From positions 5,383,168 to 5,447,167 of the forward strand of contig JABBOT010000082.1 of the NCBI GenBank assembly GCA_016165875.1: a stretch of DNA of 64,000 nucleotides, read 5' to 3'. This document shows positions 48,911 to 61,660 of the stretch, piece by piece; the stretch's first letter is position 1, and every line of letters begins with the position of its first letter. Origin of the DNA: Acanthopleura granulata (Eukaryota; Mollusca; Polyplacophora; Chitonida; Chitonidae). The notes beneath the pieces are model-generated. The model made no database searches. It was not told the DNA's origin and saw only the letters and a list, made by a program, of their open reading frames with translations. Position numbers and translations under genes: made by a program.

Positions 48911-49050
48911 TCCAGCTCATGCTGGCTTCGTCTCCGGTCGTGACTGAGAAGGTTTACTTACTGATGAATGTAGTCGTGAACATCTCCCCATAATGCTAGC
49001 CGTCTTCCGGTACATAAGTGAAATATTCTTGAATACGGCGAAAAAGGCCC
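48911..49050 (+). mobile_element. SINE fragment on the + strand, lacking the tRNA head
   Basis: CCAGCTCATGCTGGCTTC, TCTCCGGTCGTGACTGAG, CATAATGCTAGCCGTCTTCC and TAAGTGAAATATTCTTGA follow the SINE from the B-box edge to near the tail. It is the only copy in + orientation here, and is old and 5'-truncated. Confidence 0.75.
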
Positions 49051-50739
49051 AGGAGATAAGTCGAGTAAAAAAATTTATTTATTTTATTTTATATCTGCAT
49101 AACCCCGGGTGCCATATCATGAGCAGTCTTTTATTTATCCATTTTGTACTGTTTAAAAATAACCAACAAACTACAAACAATATCTTGTGGTGTGTTACAC
49201 CATATTTACCTCCCAGGTGATTGTTTACACCTGGAAAGGCGCTTCGGTCGTGATGTTATTAACAGGTTAAACCATCGTTATCGATTGTCTCCGCTGAGCG
49301 TTAAGCCAGTCTATGATGACAACGTGACACCATTGCATGGATTATAGTACGAAAGCCATGATTGCCCTTTTAACTTGTGATAAGTCTACCAGTAGTGGTA
49401 TATCATGTATATACAAGGACGTGGACTGCATCTTCAGCTCGTTTAAGAAGATTCGTTTCAGGTAGTATCGCGCCTTCCGTCAGGAGATTAAGGTTTTATT
49501 CCTCAAAGTCCAATGTCTGGTCAGGCAACCTTTCGCGTGACATTCCCTATCATGAAATTAAGTGAACAATTCCGGACTGAAATAAATAAATATCCACCTA
49601 AGTTGTAACGCATTTCAAAGGATGACATTATGAAAGGTTCTGCCTGCGATTCTTAATGTGTACGCAGATGCGAGCCTTGGGTTTACTTTGCGCCCACTAT
49701 GTCCCCCATAGCCTTTCCGTTGGACATTGTGACATATTAGACAAACACATTGCATCTATTTTCTCTTTTCAACTACAAATGAATTAAACAAACTAATTTG
49801 ATCTTTAGGGGAATTGTATATGAACTCCCACCGGCCACGGCACGCCTCCATAAACTGCTTAGCTTCCTGGTAAATGTCATACCATAAAACGCACCATTTC
49901 TCTTTCTGGGCGGCAAAAAAAGGGCTTGAAATAGTAACAAATGTAATGTCATATCTTCGTTAAATCTACTGGTGTTCCACATCGCTGCCTTACAAGTGTG
50001 CATAAATATGAAGGATCACTTGCAAATCAACCAGAAATGCAGAAATGGTTTAATAGTCTAGATAATACTTTTATAGAAGAAAAAATTGAAGACGTAAGTT
50101 AAAAATTTCATATCATATTGCGCACCAGAGAATAGGAGCTTGATCGAGAGATATATGGCTTTTTATTGTACAAAACGACTGAAACACAGAGAAAACACTT
50201 GGTACTATCGTGGTACGGGTAACGACTTTCTAAACACATGAGCTGTAAAATTCCATTTCTTAATCCAATGTAATAGTCATTATGTCGAATGTCTTCAATC
50301 ATAACGTGTCCCAAAATTACTCGTATATTGCTCTGTGTGCCTAGTTTATTAAATGTTTGAGTGATATTTAACGCCTTGCTCAAGAAGGTTTGTAATGGCG
50401 TTACCTAGGCCAAATGTGTTATATTATGTCATGTCTAGTAACGACCACCTCGTCTCATTAAGACCTTTGAATCCAGATGACAAACCCAGGAGGTGGTTAA
50501 TGAAACATCTGTCTCACGCTTCACGGTTTGATGTTCGCCAGTTAAGAACTGGTGACTGAGGTTAACTGCTGGTGATATATGCGGAAATTAGCACCCGGTT
50601 GTATTATCCAGAACTTCAGGAAGTACGCGAGCAAGACTGTACACGGTTTATGTAAGTCTGCAGATAGCCTCCGGTAAAATAAGATAAGGTACGTATTTGT
50701 CGGCGAGTGTCCGTTCTATATAGAGGCCACAGTTATATG
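49051..50739. other. Intron-like sequence
   Basis: No frame longer than 91 codons; AAG|GTACGT at 50688 is an isolated donor-like word. Nothing recognised. Confidence 0.5.
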
Positions 50740-51680
50740 CCGTGATAGGATAGCCGGTCGATGCAACTCGTTGCGCACCGACCGTTGACAGTTTATTTTC
50801 TGCAGCGTACCCGCCACTACCGTCGACGCGAGGACCGTCGGTTCAACAGTGTAGCCCTCGCAGTCAGTGAGGAAGGATCTGCCGGAACGTGTACGTATGC
50901 TGTGGAGACCTCCGAGACACCAGGCCGCGGAAAAGGCACCAGTCAAAAACCGCAGCTGGCTGAATCCCGCCTGCTAACGGTCCAATCACCGGCCGACCTC
51001 TCACCAGATGCACCTTCGGGAATAAAGAACACTGGATCCCGTAGAAATTGTGTCTTTACTTGCCCGATCCGTATTTCCGATGAGTGTGGGAGTTCCGGAC
51101 ATGAATGGGACATATAAAGGCGCTTCAAGCTCACTGGAAATCGTTACGTAGTGGACAGTTTTCGCCGAACCGCCGCTCTTGTTCATTAGTATAATTAATC
51201 AGACAGTTTCCGCTGGACGGAGGAGATTGTGCATTGGAGCTACCAATCGGTAACAGTTTCCCGTTCATGTCAGGGGATTCGTCGAATTTACAGCAGGGAT
51301 CAACAATTGGCACAGAAACAACAAAACAGTTTCAAGCGCCGGGTTCTGTGCCTTCATCTGTAGCATTGTACTAAATCCGACAACGTTCGGACGTGTGCTC
51401 AACATCTGTGTAACCCTACCACATGAGGAGAAGTTTTTATCCCTACTCTCGTCTCACATCTCAGGCGTCTCTTGGTGTATGGCTGAGCAGAGGACGCCTG
51501 CCGGTACTTCGTGGAAGGCTATACCCGTCACCTCACCATGGCGTCATTGTACACCCGACTCAGATCAAAATCGTGGTCAATTCGTCCAAGGTCCAAGACC
51601 AGCACTAAACAGGAAGACAAACAGCCTCTGAGTTCACAAGATGACACCTATTACCGACGGCGGGCTCTAAGGTCTTGTAT
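50740..51680 (+). promoter_or_regulatory. GC/CpG-richer block with TATA-like box; possible alternative first exon
   Basis: CpG density is raised at 50750-51100. TATAAAGG lies at 51113. Downstream, an ATG at 51538 sits in a strong start context (CTCACCATGGCG) and opens a basic peptide, MASLYTRLRSKSWSIRPRSK, that stays open past 51671. A weak donor AAG|GTCTTG at 51671 would leave phase 2, the same phase needed to join the exon at 63071. ATGs between the TATA box and 51538 and the weak donor argue against it. Confidence 0.2.
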
Positions 51681-51740
51681 GCATTTCAATTGCAAACGTA
51701 TAGATAAATATGGCAATTTTGCAGAGCTTTACGTTCGAAT

Positions 51741-54700
51741 TTAAGCATAGTAGCTTTAAATGTTACATAGGAATTTTTCCTCTCTCGGGGCAAACCTGTT
51801 GCTTGTACGATCGCTCTTTCGAAATGTTTACTCGTTTTAGAGCATAACAACTGTTTTAGAGATGATGTAAATAGACAAAGATCCCGACAAAGATACGCCA
51901 CCTAACAGGTACCTGATTATATATACTCTTAAAACCAGATTTGTATATTTTTCTTTAGGAAAAAAGCCGAATCCACATGAAATTCCCGCCCAGACAATGC
52001 AATGGTATCTCGTTTCAGAGTAATTTACCTTTTGATACTCCTAACTTTTTTCATGCTACACACACTAAATTTCAAAATAATTCGACTTTGATCCTTTGTC
52101 ACAAAACACAGCAAAATGCGTTTTTTGTTGCTCAGGTGAGCACGCCTCGAGGTAAAATCTTCAAGCATTCGCACAAAGTATGCAGACTGGAAAAAAAAGT
52201 CGAAAAAGTTCGCTACGATTCTGCTGGTAATGAAGCTTCTGTTACGTTAACTTCAATACACCAGAAAAGAAGTCACCCAGGTCTGAATTCAGTTTACTTA
52301 GAACCTTGCCAAAATATGCTCTATGCTCTCGCCGTCACTCCTCGTGCTGTACATAGGCTTTACCGATATTTCATGACGTGGAAAAAGTATATTTAACTTG
52401 ACATTGTACCTGTAGAGATGGCTGATTTTCATTGATTCCCCATGACATTTGCATTGTAGCCTTGTCCAGTTCTAAACAGTGGCAGAGTACGCGTTGGTTG
52501 GCGGTTTTAGACAAATCCGAATTTCGATAAACAATAGGGGATTCTGTAGCAGAAGAGTTGTGTTAGAGGTTTTTGTGGTAATTAGGAAGCCTATATGAAA
52601 ACAAAAAATCGAGAAGATTTGCATGTGAAACAATAATGGCAAGATATTTGCATAACCTAGCGCACTTGTCGAATGGCTTGTCTACCTTCAAACATGTGAA
52701 TATTTTTAAAACTGGAAATGCGGACGATACATCTACGATATATGACTAAGCAGAAACAAGTACGCAAGTTCTTGGATTTTCATTATGTTTGATCCGGTTG
52801 GCTGTCCAACCTAGAGCACGGTTTGAGTTCTTTTATGTAGAATACCTTGCTGTGTGTATTAGGTGTCATCTACCCCAACTTCTGTACACCGCGCCCACGT
52901 AACCTCGTATCCCACCCAATCGACCCTGCATTCCGCCCACACGTACCCCGTTACCCAAACTCCACCCTTAATATCGACCCTTAACCCAATGGCCAACAAG
53001 TGGATTTTGGGACTCCACGCAAATTTTTCCACTTCGCCCCAACCTATCAGCCTCCCACAATGCATGGCAGCATTGACAACTCCCTGTGCACATGCACGTA
53101 AATCTCCCAGAATCTTAATTCTGTTAGGCATAGAAAGGGCCTGACGCAAGACAGAACTAACCCGACAGAATTCCGTGCCCAAGTGCCTCACCCGGATTAC
53201 CTTAAGATGTGGTTGCATCGTGTTTTCACATTAATATAACCTCCTCCCACCATCTCTCCCTCTAATGCCAACCCCCTGCCCCAAGCGCATCTTTCAACGG
53301 TCTGTTTTCTCTTCGTCAAGGGATACGATATATAAAAAGAAAATATATATTGTTTATATATATGTCCGACAATATGTACAATAATTTTGTATGGCCAACG
53401 GATCTTTTGTGTTTTTTTTTATTCTTTCTATTTCTCAGTGTACAGTATGTTTGACCTACATATACCAGTCGTCTTTATCTCTTTTGTTCTATTTGTTTAC
53501 GTGCTTGATTTTGCCTAACCAGAAAACAGAACAAAGTCTTTGGAACGTAATGCTATCATTCTAAAGCCAAGTCTTAGGTTATCGCATCATTTCTCTTAGA
53601 AGACTTCATCAAGATACCCTTGGGTGATCTCTCATGCGCATCAGCCATCCATAAAACCGAAAATTTCAACCTGGGTGACATTTTCAAAATTGTGAACTAC
53701 CTCATGCCTAATTGGAATTTGGATCAGATACATTGTTTCGTGTTTTACTTTGATGACGTCACACTACAGATGTTTTAGGTATTTACTTCTGTGTGAAATT
53801 CGTAGAAAACAGGGAATAGGATCAGCCCACACCAGACATTTTTACCCAAAAAAAAAATTTCTCTGCAAAAAGGTGTAAATATAAAAGTTATATGTAACTT
53901 TTCATTTTTGCGAAATTTTGCCTGTTGTCGAAAACAAAAAGGGTAATGGTTAACGATGCCAGGCTTATTTCTGACATAATCATCTGTCATTATTATCTCT
54001 ACAGGCGTTGGATTTCAGGGTTTGCATAGAATGCATTTTAGTCCCGTTCGACTGCGCCGTGATATAGCTACCATCAGTGGTTTTTTTTTTTTTTGTTTTT
54101 TTTTTTTTTTTTTTCGTCACATATGTGTCCATATCATTACGCAGTAGACCCTAACAAATGTATAAGCTGTTTTTCACACCTGTTCTCTGGCTATCACTTA
54201 CCATATCTCCATTGGATTTATTATCTTTATAATTGATTTATGTATGCTATTTATATTTTTTATTTAATTATTTTTTTGTTGTGCAAAAACTTTTACGACA
54301 TCACTGTTTTTGTGCGACCAGGAAAAAGAAGGAATGCCTGTAAGCCACTGTAAACACTTGACAAACCTTCCGGGATAAAGCAACAACCAAACTACCCTAA
54401 ACCGGATTCGAGCCTGCGATTCCTTTTTGGGTGGTAGGCATATCTCGCCCTTGGTTGAACTTGAGAGCATTGCGGTCCGTTCGATTTTACCTACGTGGCC
54501 GTTTTTGCTGAATTTGAAATGCGATATCTTGATTATCCTACATCACAGAAATAACAAGTCACGTTTTTTTTTAAACTATGAATGGGATTCTTTATCGATA
54601 CATTTATAATTTGGTCTAGTGTTGCCTTTTGTATTAAGACTGAGTATTCAACGTGCACAATATACTCGGATGCATGATGTGTGCACGGTTGGACATAACA

Positions 54701-57040
54701 AAAACGAGCGGATGGGTATGGGAGGTCAAAATACATTATTTCCGAGCAAGGGGGCTGGTACAGTACCGTTAGCACGCCTTGTAATTTAAAGTGAGCTCTC
54801 CTGTGCTTTAACCTAGACCACTCACCCCAAATTACTACACCTGAGCTAGGAGAGAAGCAATGTGCATTTCGAGAACTATGTTTGTCTGTTATTCCGTGTC
54901 CCAACAGTTGTAGCATAGGTTACGCAGAGTTGTGCACTTATGGGCAAGCGAAGTTCCGAGTATCACACCAAATTCACATCTATAGTTGCCATGCACCATA
55001 CTGGCCTGTTTGCTAGCTATGGGTCTAAGCAAATACCTACTGCTATGCCACATCGGATCTTTAACAAAGTCGAAGTTTTGCCTTCGTATTTTGAGAGGTG
55101 AGGTCTGATCTTTCTATCATTTGTGAATTGAAACGCCCCTTCGGAGTAGTTTTATCACTTGACCGCTATAACCCAAGATGTTTCATCAAAGTATCTAGAG
55201 TAGGTCCTTCCTCATATCTTGTTTTTTTATTATTCACTACTTACCTCTGTCCCCTCTCCTCGTCCTTTCCCACACAAAATGACAAATTAAAAGGAAGGAA
55301 AACAACTGACATCAAAAACAAGTTACATGTTAAAGGTTGGATAGGGTATTAAAGTGCTAGCGCTTGCTTTCATGTTTATGGTCAACGAAACAGTATTCCA
55401 AATTATCCGAGGGGAGACAGCATCGGGCACGTTTGTGGTATCAACAGCAATTCAAATGCAAACCGCTCGTCGTTCTTTGGGGCGAAAAATACAGAATGAG
55501 GTAGAGGCGATGGAGAAAAACAAGCAAACGGATTAACCCGAACTAAACGCCAATATGCAGTGGAGGGAGCGGAAATAAGAAGTGGAAATGGCACATCAGC
55601 CGAGATTCGGTGCGCCGATTGTACATTAAATGGTAGGACTCTGGCTTCGTTTAGGTGGGTAACGCGAGTGGCCAGCATCGTTTACTTGATCGATCTTACT
55701 GTGGCCGGGTTACAGTCAGGAAAGACTGCTACTTACTCCACCGGTGATAACGAGTTCAGCGGAACCACCGCCCGCCTTCTAAATTGCCGCTGTTATTGGG
55801 AGTCTAGTCCTGATATCCCATTCCTCTCTCTCGTATTAACGCTTTTGCCACAGGGCCATGTTTCGTTCTACCAAACTTGTTGTCATCATCTGTGAAGCTG
55901 ACTGACTTACCGCATCACTGTGCAAATTTTGCAGTCAGATAGGAAAAGAGCTGTGTCGGCAGCACGATAAACCCACCTCCTAATGCACATACGGACTACA
56001 CGAAGAATATCATTCTTTTCAAACACAAAAAAGAAGAGAAACAAAAACCAATGGTTAAGAGAGTAATCTATCTGCGTTGTTTTAATTTCGCGAAGCCCTG
56101 AGTTAACAGTATATGTTTGTTTTCGATAAGCTCAGCGCAAGCCTTTCAAATTAGTCTTGAGAGATTCTTGAAACACACGCTCAAGGGTTATCATTGGGAT
56201 TGGGCGACGGAAAACCACTGACAATTTTGTGCCCAGAATTTTACAGGCTTGAGAAATGTCATGTTATGTAAGAAAAATCAACCTGTGGGAAACCTGTTCA
56301 GGCTATTATTTTCTTTGCGGAGAGGAAAAATGTATGGTCAAATGCCTATCTAAAAGTAGACGCGATACTCTGTAGTTATATATACAGGTCGTAAATTGTG
56401 GGTGTGGCTATGATATAAATCCACGGCCCCTAGAGCTAAACCATCCTGTAACCAGACCCACAACACTATGCACCCAATATAGAGCTGTGTACCAGTCTTG
56501 TCTTTAACTGTGTGGTGTATGGTTACTTGCCCCAGGCGAATATAGATTTTTATGTGTTATTCCGATAGGTTCCAGTGCCATGCTTTTTAGAATGAAATTA
56601 TAATAACTATATTAATAGGCGAAAACAAGACCCATATTTTCAACCGGTTATTTGATGGATTGGTTTCTCCATGAAAAGCTCGGATTAAAATGTCGCCAGA
56701 AAATATCAAACAGGAACTCATGCTGTCAAACATGCTGTCACCTGGCCGTGGAGAGTCTCACACCAGTGTGATCAGTGTGACCTGAACCCAAGTGGAAACG
56801 AAGTAGGAAAGTTTATTGAACAATCAGTCAGTCTATTATGGTAAATATTTGGTTGATTGTCATTCATGTTGATGAAACTTTTAAATCAAGAAAACATTAT
56901 AACTTATATCAGCGAGTTGCGTGGGTATGTAGCCTGATATTTCGTCGAGAAAGTTATTATTTCCACGTGCCCGAATTGCGAGCGGAAATATTAATATTGT
57001 AGACGAATTTGTCACAAGGAAGGGCATTACGGGCGACTTT
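51741..57040. other. Intron-like sequence
   Basis: A 139-codon + frame (51977-52396) and a 119-codon minus frame over a C-rich stretch (52859-53218) show no family features. Poly-T at 54081. Nothing else seen. Confidence 0.45.
54081..54114. repeat. Poly-T tract
   Basis: A run of 34 bases, all T except one G at 54095. It could be the reverse complement of an A-tail of a retroposed sequence, but no body was recognised beside it. Confidence 0.9.
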
Positions 57041-57043
57041 TAC

Positions 57044-57175
57044 CTGAATTGATACCGGTATTTCGGCCAAAACACGCCGCATTTTCTCGCCCGCTGCGGC
57101 ACTGACTGTGCGACCGAGACCGAAGTCACGGCTCGCACGACGAGAAGAGCACGGTCTCCGATCGGTGCGTTGACA
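57044..57175 (-). promoter_or_regulatory. CpG-dense pocket with a possible minus-strand start codon
   Basis: About 18 CpG dinucleotides occur in some 120 bases, far above the surroundings. On the minus strand an ATG at 57082 begins 13 codons (MRRVLAEIPVSIQ) and then CAG|GTAAAAG at 57044. This could be a first exon and promoter of a minus-strand gene, or simply an unmethylated or foreign patch. GAGACCG and CGGTCTC inside it form a 7-bp inverted repeat. Confidence 0.25.
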
Positions 57176-60019
57176 GCACAGACAAAAAATACTTATCTTA
57201 ACTCGACTGCGAGATAGTCATTTTGGATTCAGATGGCAAGGGTTTGCAATTGAATTGTCTCGAAGGAATGCTACGATTTTTCTAAATTTATGTACATGGT
57301 TTTGTTAACTACTGAATGATTACAACTGTTTTGAAAATAAAGGGCAAAAAAATTACTGACTCGTACATTGCTGACAAGCGTTGCTATCAGTTGGCGCGAG
57401 AGTCCTTGACTCCGTAGAGACATAGAGAAAAACATCAAAGGCGCAAGACTGCATCTCTTGCCTGATTTGCGAAAACGGTAGCCTGTTAAAGGCAAATATA
57501 CCAATCAGAGGCGTAGATTTTTCTCTGAATTGTGATAACCAAGCGTATTCATCATTTGTTGGCCCCAAGCGTCGACCGAACTTCATCTGTATTTGTTCAA
57601 GAGAAGAATTTATGGATGAAAGACAGAAAGAGATGTGTCACTCACAGTATAACTAGTGAAGGTACATTTTATTAAACAGAGGTGTAGGTTATGGCTGACG
57701 TCTGTAGTGGACTATTATGCAGTGTAATTATCCACCGTTGCTTTCGTTTTTTAGCCTCCTAGCCCTAATATATGGTTCTATTCTTGATCTCCTCGTTTTA
57801 CGTATTAGAAATACTTAAAAATAGATTATTCTATAGTATATTCTATGATAGAATCTTCCCTGTAACGAAAATATAGAGCTGTGTCTACTCTAATGGTGGC
57901 TAATTCATGGGCCCTTCCTCCTCGGGCTTCTCGCCATCAGTAATTGTCCACGTGACATCAGCTTTCAGATAGTTCCTCCCCAGAATATCTTAGAGGGAAA
58001 TCCGCTAGGACGAATCAAATCCGGTCTAAGGAGGAATTATGCCTTGTTCATGTGTGGTATGCTTAATATCCCTGAGGAATGGACTGGAAGTCTTCTGTTG
58101 TCCGGCTGCTTCAAAGTCGATAACAAACAAAAGAGTGCTTACACGGGTCCAAGGCGTATACTGACCACACTGTATCGATTCAGCCGAAGTACATTAGATG
58201 TCTCGAGCGATTGAGGCGAAAACTGAAAGCCCATAAAATACAAACCTGTGACATACTCAATTTACATGTGCATTGTGAACTTATATGGGTGCCCTTTCTG
58301 AGATAGAGTCATCATGTCAGCACCAAAGTGTACCCAATAGTGTCACAGACAACATTCCAAATGCAACGGATACCGGTATCAACGTGTACCTTTCTGGATC
58401 AACCAGATCGCGTCATTCAAGTGAAAAACTCTTGAGCACAGTCACTCATTTTATTTTGGCTAACGCATACTCAAAAGTCCACACATGGCTTTCAGTATTA
58501 TATCATTCATATCAGGACTGAGTCTCTTTTTAGCAGTTTGGTCCCATTGCCAACAAGGCTGATGCTGTAGGATTGGAAGTTCACTCGTCCAAGTCATTAA
58601 ATGCGACCCTCATCTGGTCACCCTGCACACCTACACTTCGTCCATATCCCGTTCTACTGAGCATTTACGTCTTTAATTAGATATTTATAAAAGGGGGGAA
58701 ATGCCTGCTTTCTTATCCTTTTTGTAAACACTGATACCAAACCATCATCGACACTGGGTCGATCTGAGTTTGAATTGCGTCTATTTTCTATCGACTTTCA
58801 ATTGTTTCCTTCTCGTTCTTTCTAACGGATTCTGATAAGGTTTTCTTGAACAGCTGTCAACAACTTTTATACAATTGCATATGTCTATGTAAGTTTAACG
58901 GAACAATTTTCGGATTCCCTGCATTGGAATTATTTATAAGTATCTGACTACAACTGCCATTCTCGGCACTCTTTGTGTTTTTTTCTGTAGACAAACCAAC
59001 CAGTAGGATCGCCGATTTGATAGAAGTCGAATGTCACTTGTTTTCCTTGTGCAACGACGTTTAATAGTTGTAATTCAAGTGTTTGGCCATGTGTAATTTG
59101 TAAAATCCCTTTGAAACTGGGAACAATGACAAACTAGTTTGTAAATTAAAATTGATTTTGTAACATATGTAGTAGCTAACTACGAGCGTCTTCACAAATC
59201 GGTTTTTACGGATCTACGCATTTGTTATTAAACATTAAACGAGTGATTATGACGAGGAATTTCCCGTTATTCAGCGGAAATACATTAGAACCAAGTGCTG
59301 CTATCAGATTCTTTGCTCAGATGCCCTTAATTGGACAACTAAGCGATCGTTATTGGTTTGTGTTGGAATCGGTCATTGACCGTCCCACTTGCTGCAGACA
59401 CCATCACGTAAATAAACACAATATGCACGAAGATATTATCATTTCAGTTTGTGTTCTCTTAGTGTTGAGGGCACATGCAGTCAATGGTCGCGCGTCGATC
59501 ATGCAACAGCGATTGTACATTGTCGTCATACGACGGCCCTCTGTACCCACTCTCTCTATTTGGAGTGATGTCAGAATTAGTGAGTAATATAGCAGTGTAG
59601 GCGAGCGGCTAAGACGTGCAGGGTGATTTACACCCAAGTTAATAGCGTTGTTCCCGCACAATTTCCGCTGAGTGAAGTGGGCTCCTCTGTTAAACACAGA
59701 TAAATTTCGATGGTGTGATCGGCTCTGTATACCATTCAACTTCTCATGTACACACCGGTATCCCGGCAAAGAGAGACCAAGAGAGAGTTCTAGTCTTGTT
59801 GAGTCTTACAAATCGCTTGTTAGCAAGGGGGGTGGTATCAAAGCTTAGAATCAAACAGCTTGTGGTCTTAGCAAACCCTCTAAGCTCTGACGGCAAGTTT
59901 CATTTTTGACAAGGAGACCTATATTAACACCTATCTAAACTGTGAACGCCATGGTAAATTATAAATCCGGTTTAAACATGTCACAACACTTCAGAGTGCG
60001 TGTGTTTGTGGGTGCGTGC

Positions 60020-60042
60020 GGGATGAGGGGAAGGGGAAGGGG
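60020..60042 (+). other. G-quadruplex-type motif
   Basis: GGG, then three GGGG tracts separated by ATGA-like and AA loops, form a canonical four-tract motif. Shape only; no gene beside it shows a regulatory role. Confidence 0.6.
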
Positions 60043-60723
60043 TGCAGGTCGCCCATGAGATGTACCACGTTAGCCTTGGAATCTCTTTCTAGAGAATCTT
60101 CCCTGCTTAATACATGGACCTTCGATCGGGCCTATTGCAATTGACCTGCATCCCCCGATCAATGACGGCTACTCAACCGCGGCACAGAAACGCCTGTGAA
60201 CGGCATCGGCAAACAATTTCCTCCCCAACAACACACAAGTTTTGGCCTTATTGACCTCTTAATAAGGATATTCAAAGCAAATGTCATTTGTGCCCTAGAT
60301 TAGGTACTTCAAGCACACTGAAGATTTTGAATGTTTCAACGAGTGTATAGAACTCTCCGCCGAGACAGTGACATCATTTTATTTAAACAAATTATTTTTA
60401 ATAATGTCACCGATTTTCATTTAGGTTGTGAATATGTAAGCTGTAGAGGTTTGCTTAAAAGAATATCTCACGCTCAAATTTGTATTTCGGTGAGGATTTT
60501 TTTCACTGTGTTAGCAGTGAAAAGCTGCCGGTCGTCTATGGCGGGCAATCCGAGCGAAGAATTCTGCGAGATGTTCTCATCCGCTGGCTTGGTTTAATGA
60601 ATGTAAGCATCATGTCCTACAAAACCGATTGCTGAATGGGGGGAAAATCAAACTGTTTACATTTAACTACGTCTTACACGTATAGTGGAGCAATTCACGC
60701 CTCAGTCAAACTGACAAAGCTTC

Positions 60724-60745
60724 TCCCCACCCCCACCCCCACCCC
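60724..60745 (-). other. G-quadruplex-type motif on the minus strand
   Basis: Four C-tracts of 4-5 bases separated by single As give, on the minus strand, G-tracts with one-base T loops, the most stable kind of quadruplex motif. It is in principle an i-motif on the + strand. Confidence 0.7.
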
Positions 60746-61199
60746 AAACCTGTTCTGGGTATCTTCTGACTGCAAATCGGATGTGGGAGGTTTAATCGCG
60801 CATCGATTTACGCGAATTTCCACTTACTCCCATTTATCATTCGGGCGGCCTTTCGGATGATCGGTAGTGTTGGTGTGATTGAGGGGTTTGATGAGCCGAG
60901 GGAGGGGAGCAGGAGTACGTGGCCTTCGGTTCTGTTCCCATGTCTTTGGGCGTAAGCTATACAGCTATGATACATAGTATATCTATGTATTTAATTCTAC
61001 AGCGCATCACAGCTCCGCATTATCCCTCCACCTGCAATAGCCAGAGTCTTCAGTGATGTCGCGTAAATAGCCGAGTAATGGAAACCCCACGTCCCGTCAG
61101 GCAAAATCTAGGCTCGGTCCGAAATCAAAATACGCCAAATATGACTCTCATGACATTTGGCACTGAACATTGTAAGACGTCCCCATCTCGGCGATTCTG

Positions 61200-61490
61200 T
61201 CAGGTGTAGCGTAATGCCTGGTGTCTTCGGCATGACGCTCCAGTCAAATAGCGCACTGCCAACGAATAGCGTCATATCAGTTGACTTTGGCATGATGTTA
61301 CAAGCAATTGACCAGGCGTCTGACTTCTGTTTTCTACATGACGGTCAACCCAACAGGCTCTCTGCCTGCGTTTGGCGTCATAACTGTCGTCTTCGGCATG
61401 GCGTTCTTGTCAACTGACTTTCTGCCTGTGTCTCACGTTGTACCCTTCGTCTTCGGCATATTGTTCCAGTCAGTTGGCCCTATACGCGTA
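61200..61490. repeat. Degenerate ~60-bp minisatellite
   Basis: GTCTTCGGCATGACG (61222), GACTTTGGCATGATG (61282), CTACATGACGGTC (61335), GTCTTCGGCATGGCG (61389) and GTCTTCGGCATATTG (61449) mark about five units of 53-60 bases. Each is followed by TTCCAGTCAACTGAC-like and CTGCCTGCG-like words. One frame gives a VFGM-L-S repeat but it shifts between units. Confidence 0.7.
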
Positions 61491-61581
61491 TGTAGTTAGA
61501 GCAATATACAGAATACTTCTTTAAGCGCTTCATATATACGTTAAGTTGCGGCAGAGACAAACTACATGGCTCATATATACA

Positions 61582-61582
<1 letters not shown>

Positions 61583-61635
<53 letters not shown>

Positions 61636-61660
61636 TATGTGTGTGTGTATGTATGTAAGT
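61583..61660. repeat. (AT)n run joined to a 28-bp palindrome of CA/TG repeats
   Basis: About 20 AT units are followed at 61623-61650 by CA units, a central CATATG and TG units, a perfect palindrome. It is the third TA/CA compound microsatellite of the window. Confidence 0.95.

Larger units (their letters stand above)
57176..61199. other. Intron-like sequence
   Basis: Two overlapping 121-codon frames on opposite strands (59222-59769) and the two quadruplex motifs. No recognisable coding sequence. Confidence 0.45.

Noticed and set aside
51977..52396. 139-codon + strand frame
   Set aside because: Composition is near background and there is no recognisable motif. The ATG at 52116 followed by CAG|GTGAGC fits phase 2 for joining 63071 but encodes only six residues.
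52859..53218. 119-codon minus frame opposite a 93-codon plus frame
   Set aside because: Both frames are a by-product of a C-rich, stop-poor stretch.
54380..54440. B-box-like GGCTCGAATCC on the minus strand
   Set aside because: No convincing A box or stem pairing; isolated match.
59590..59660. tRNA-like A-box word (GGCGAGCGGCTAAGACG)
   Set aside because: No B box or cloverleaf follows at the right distance.
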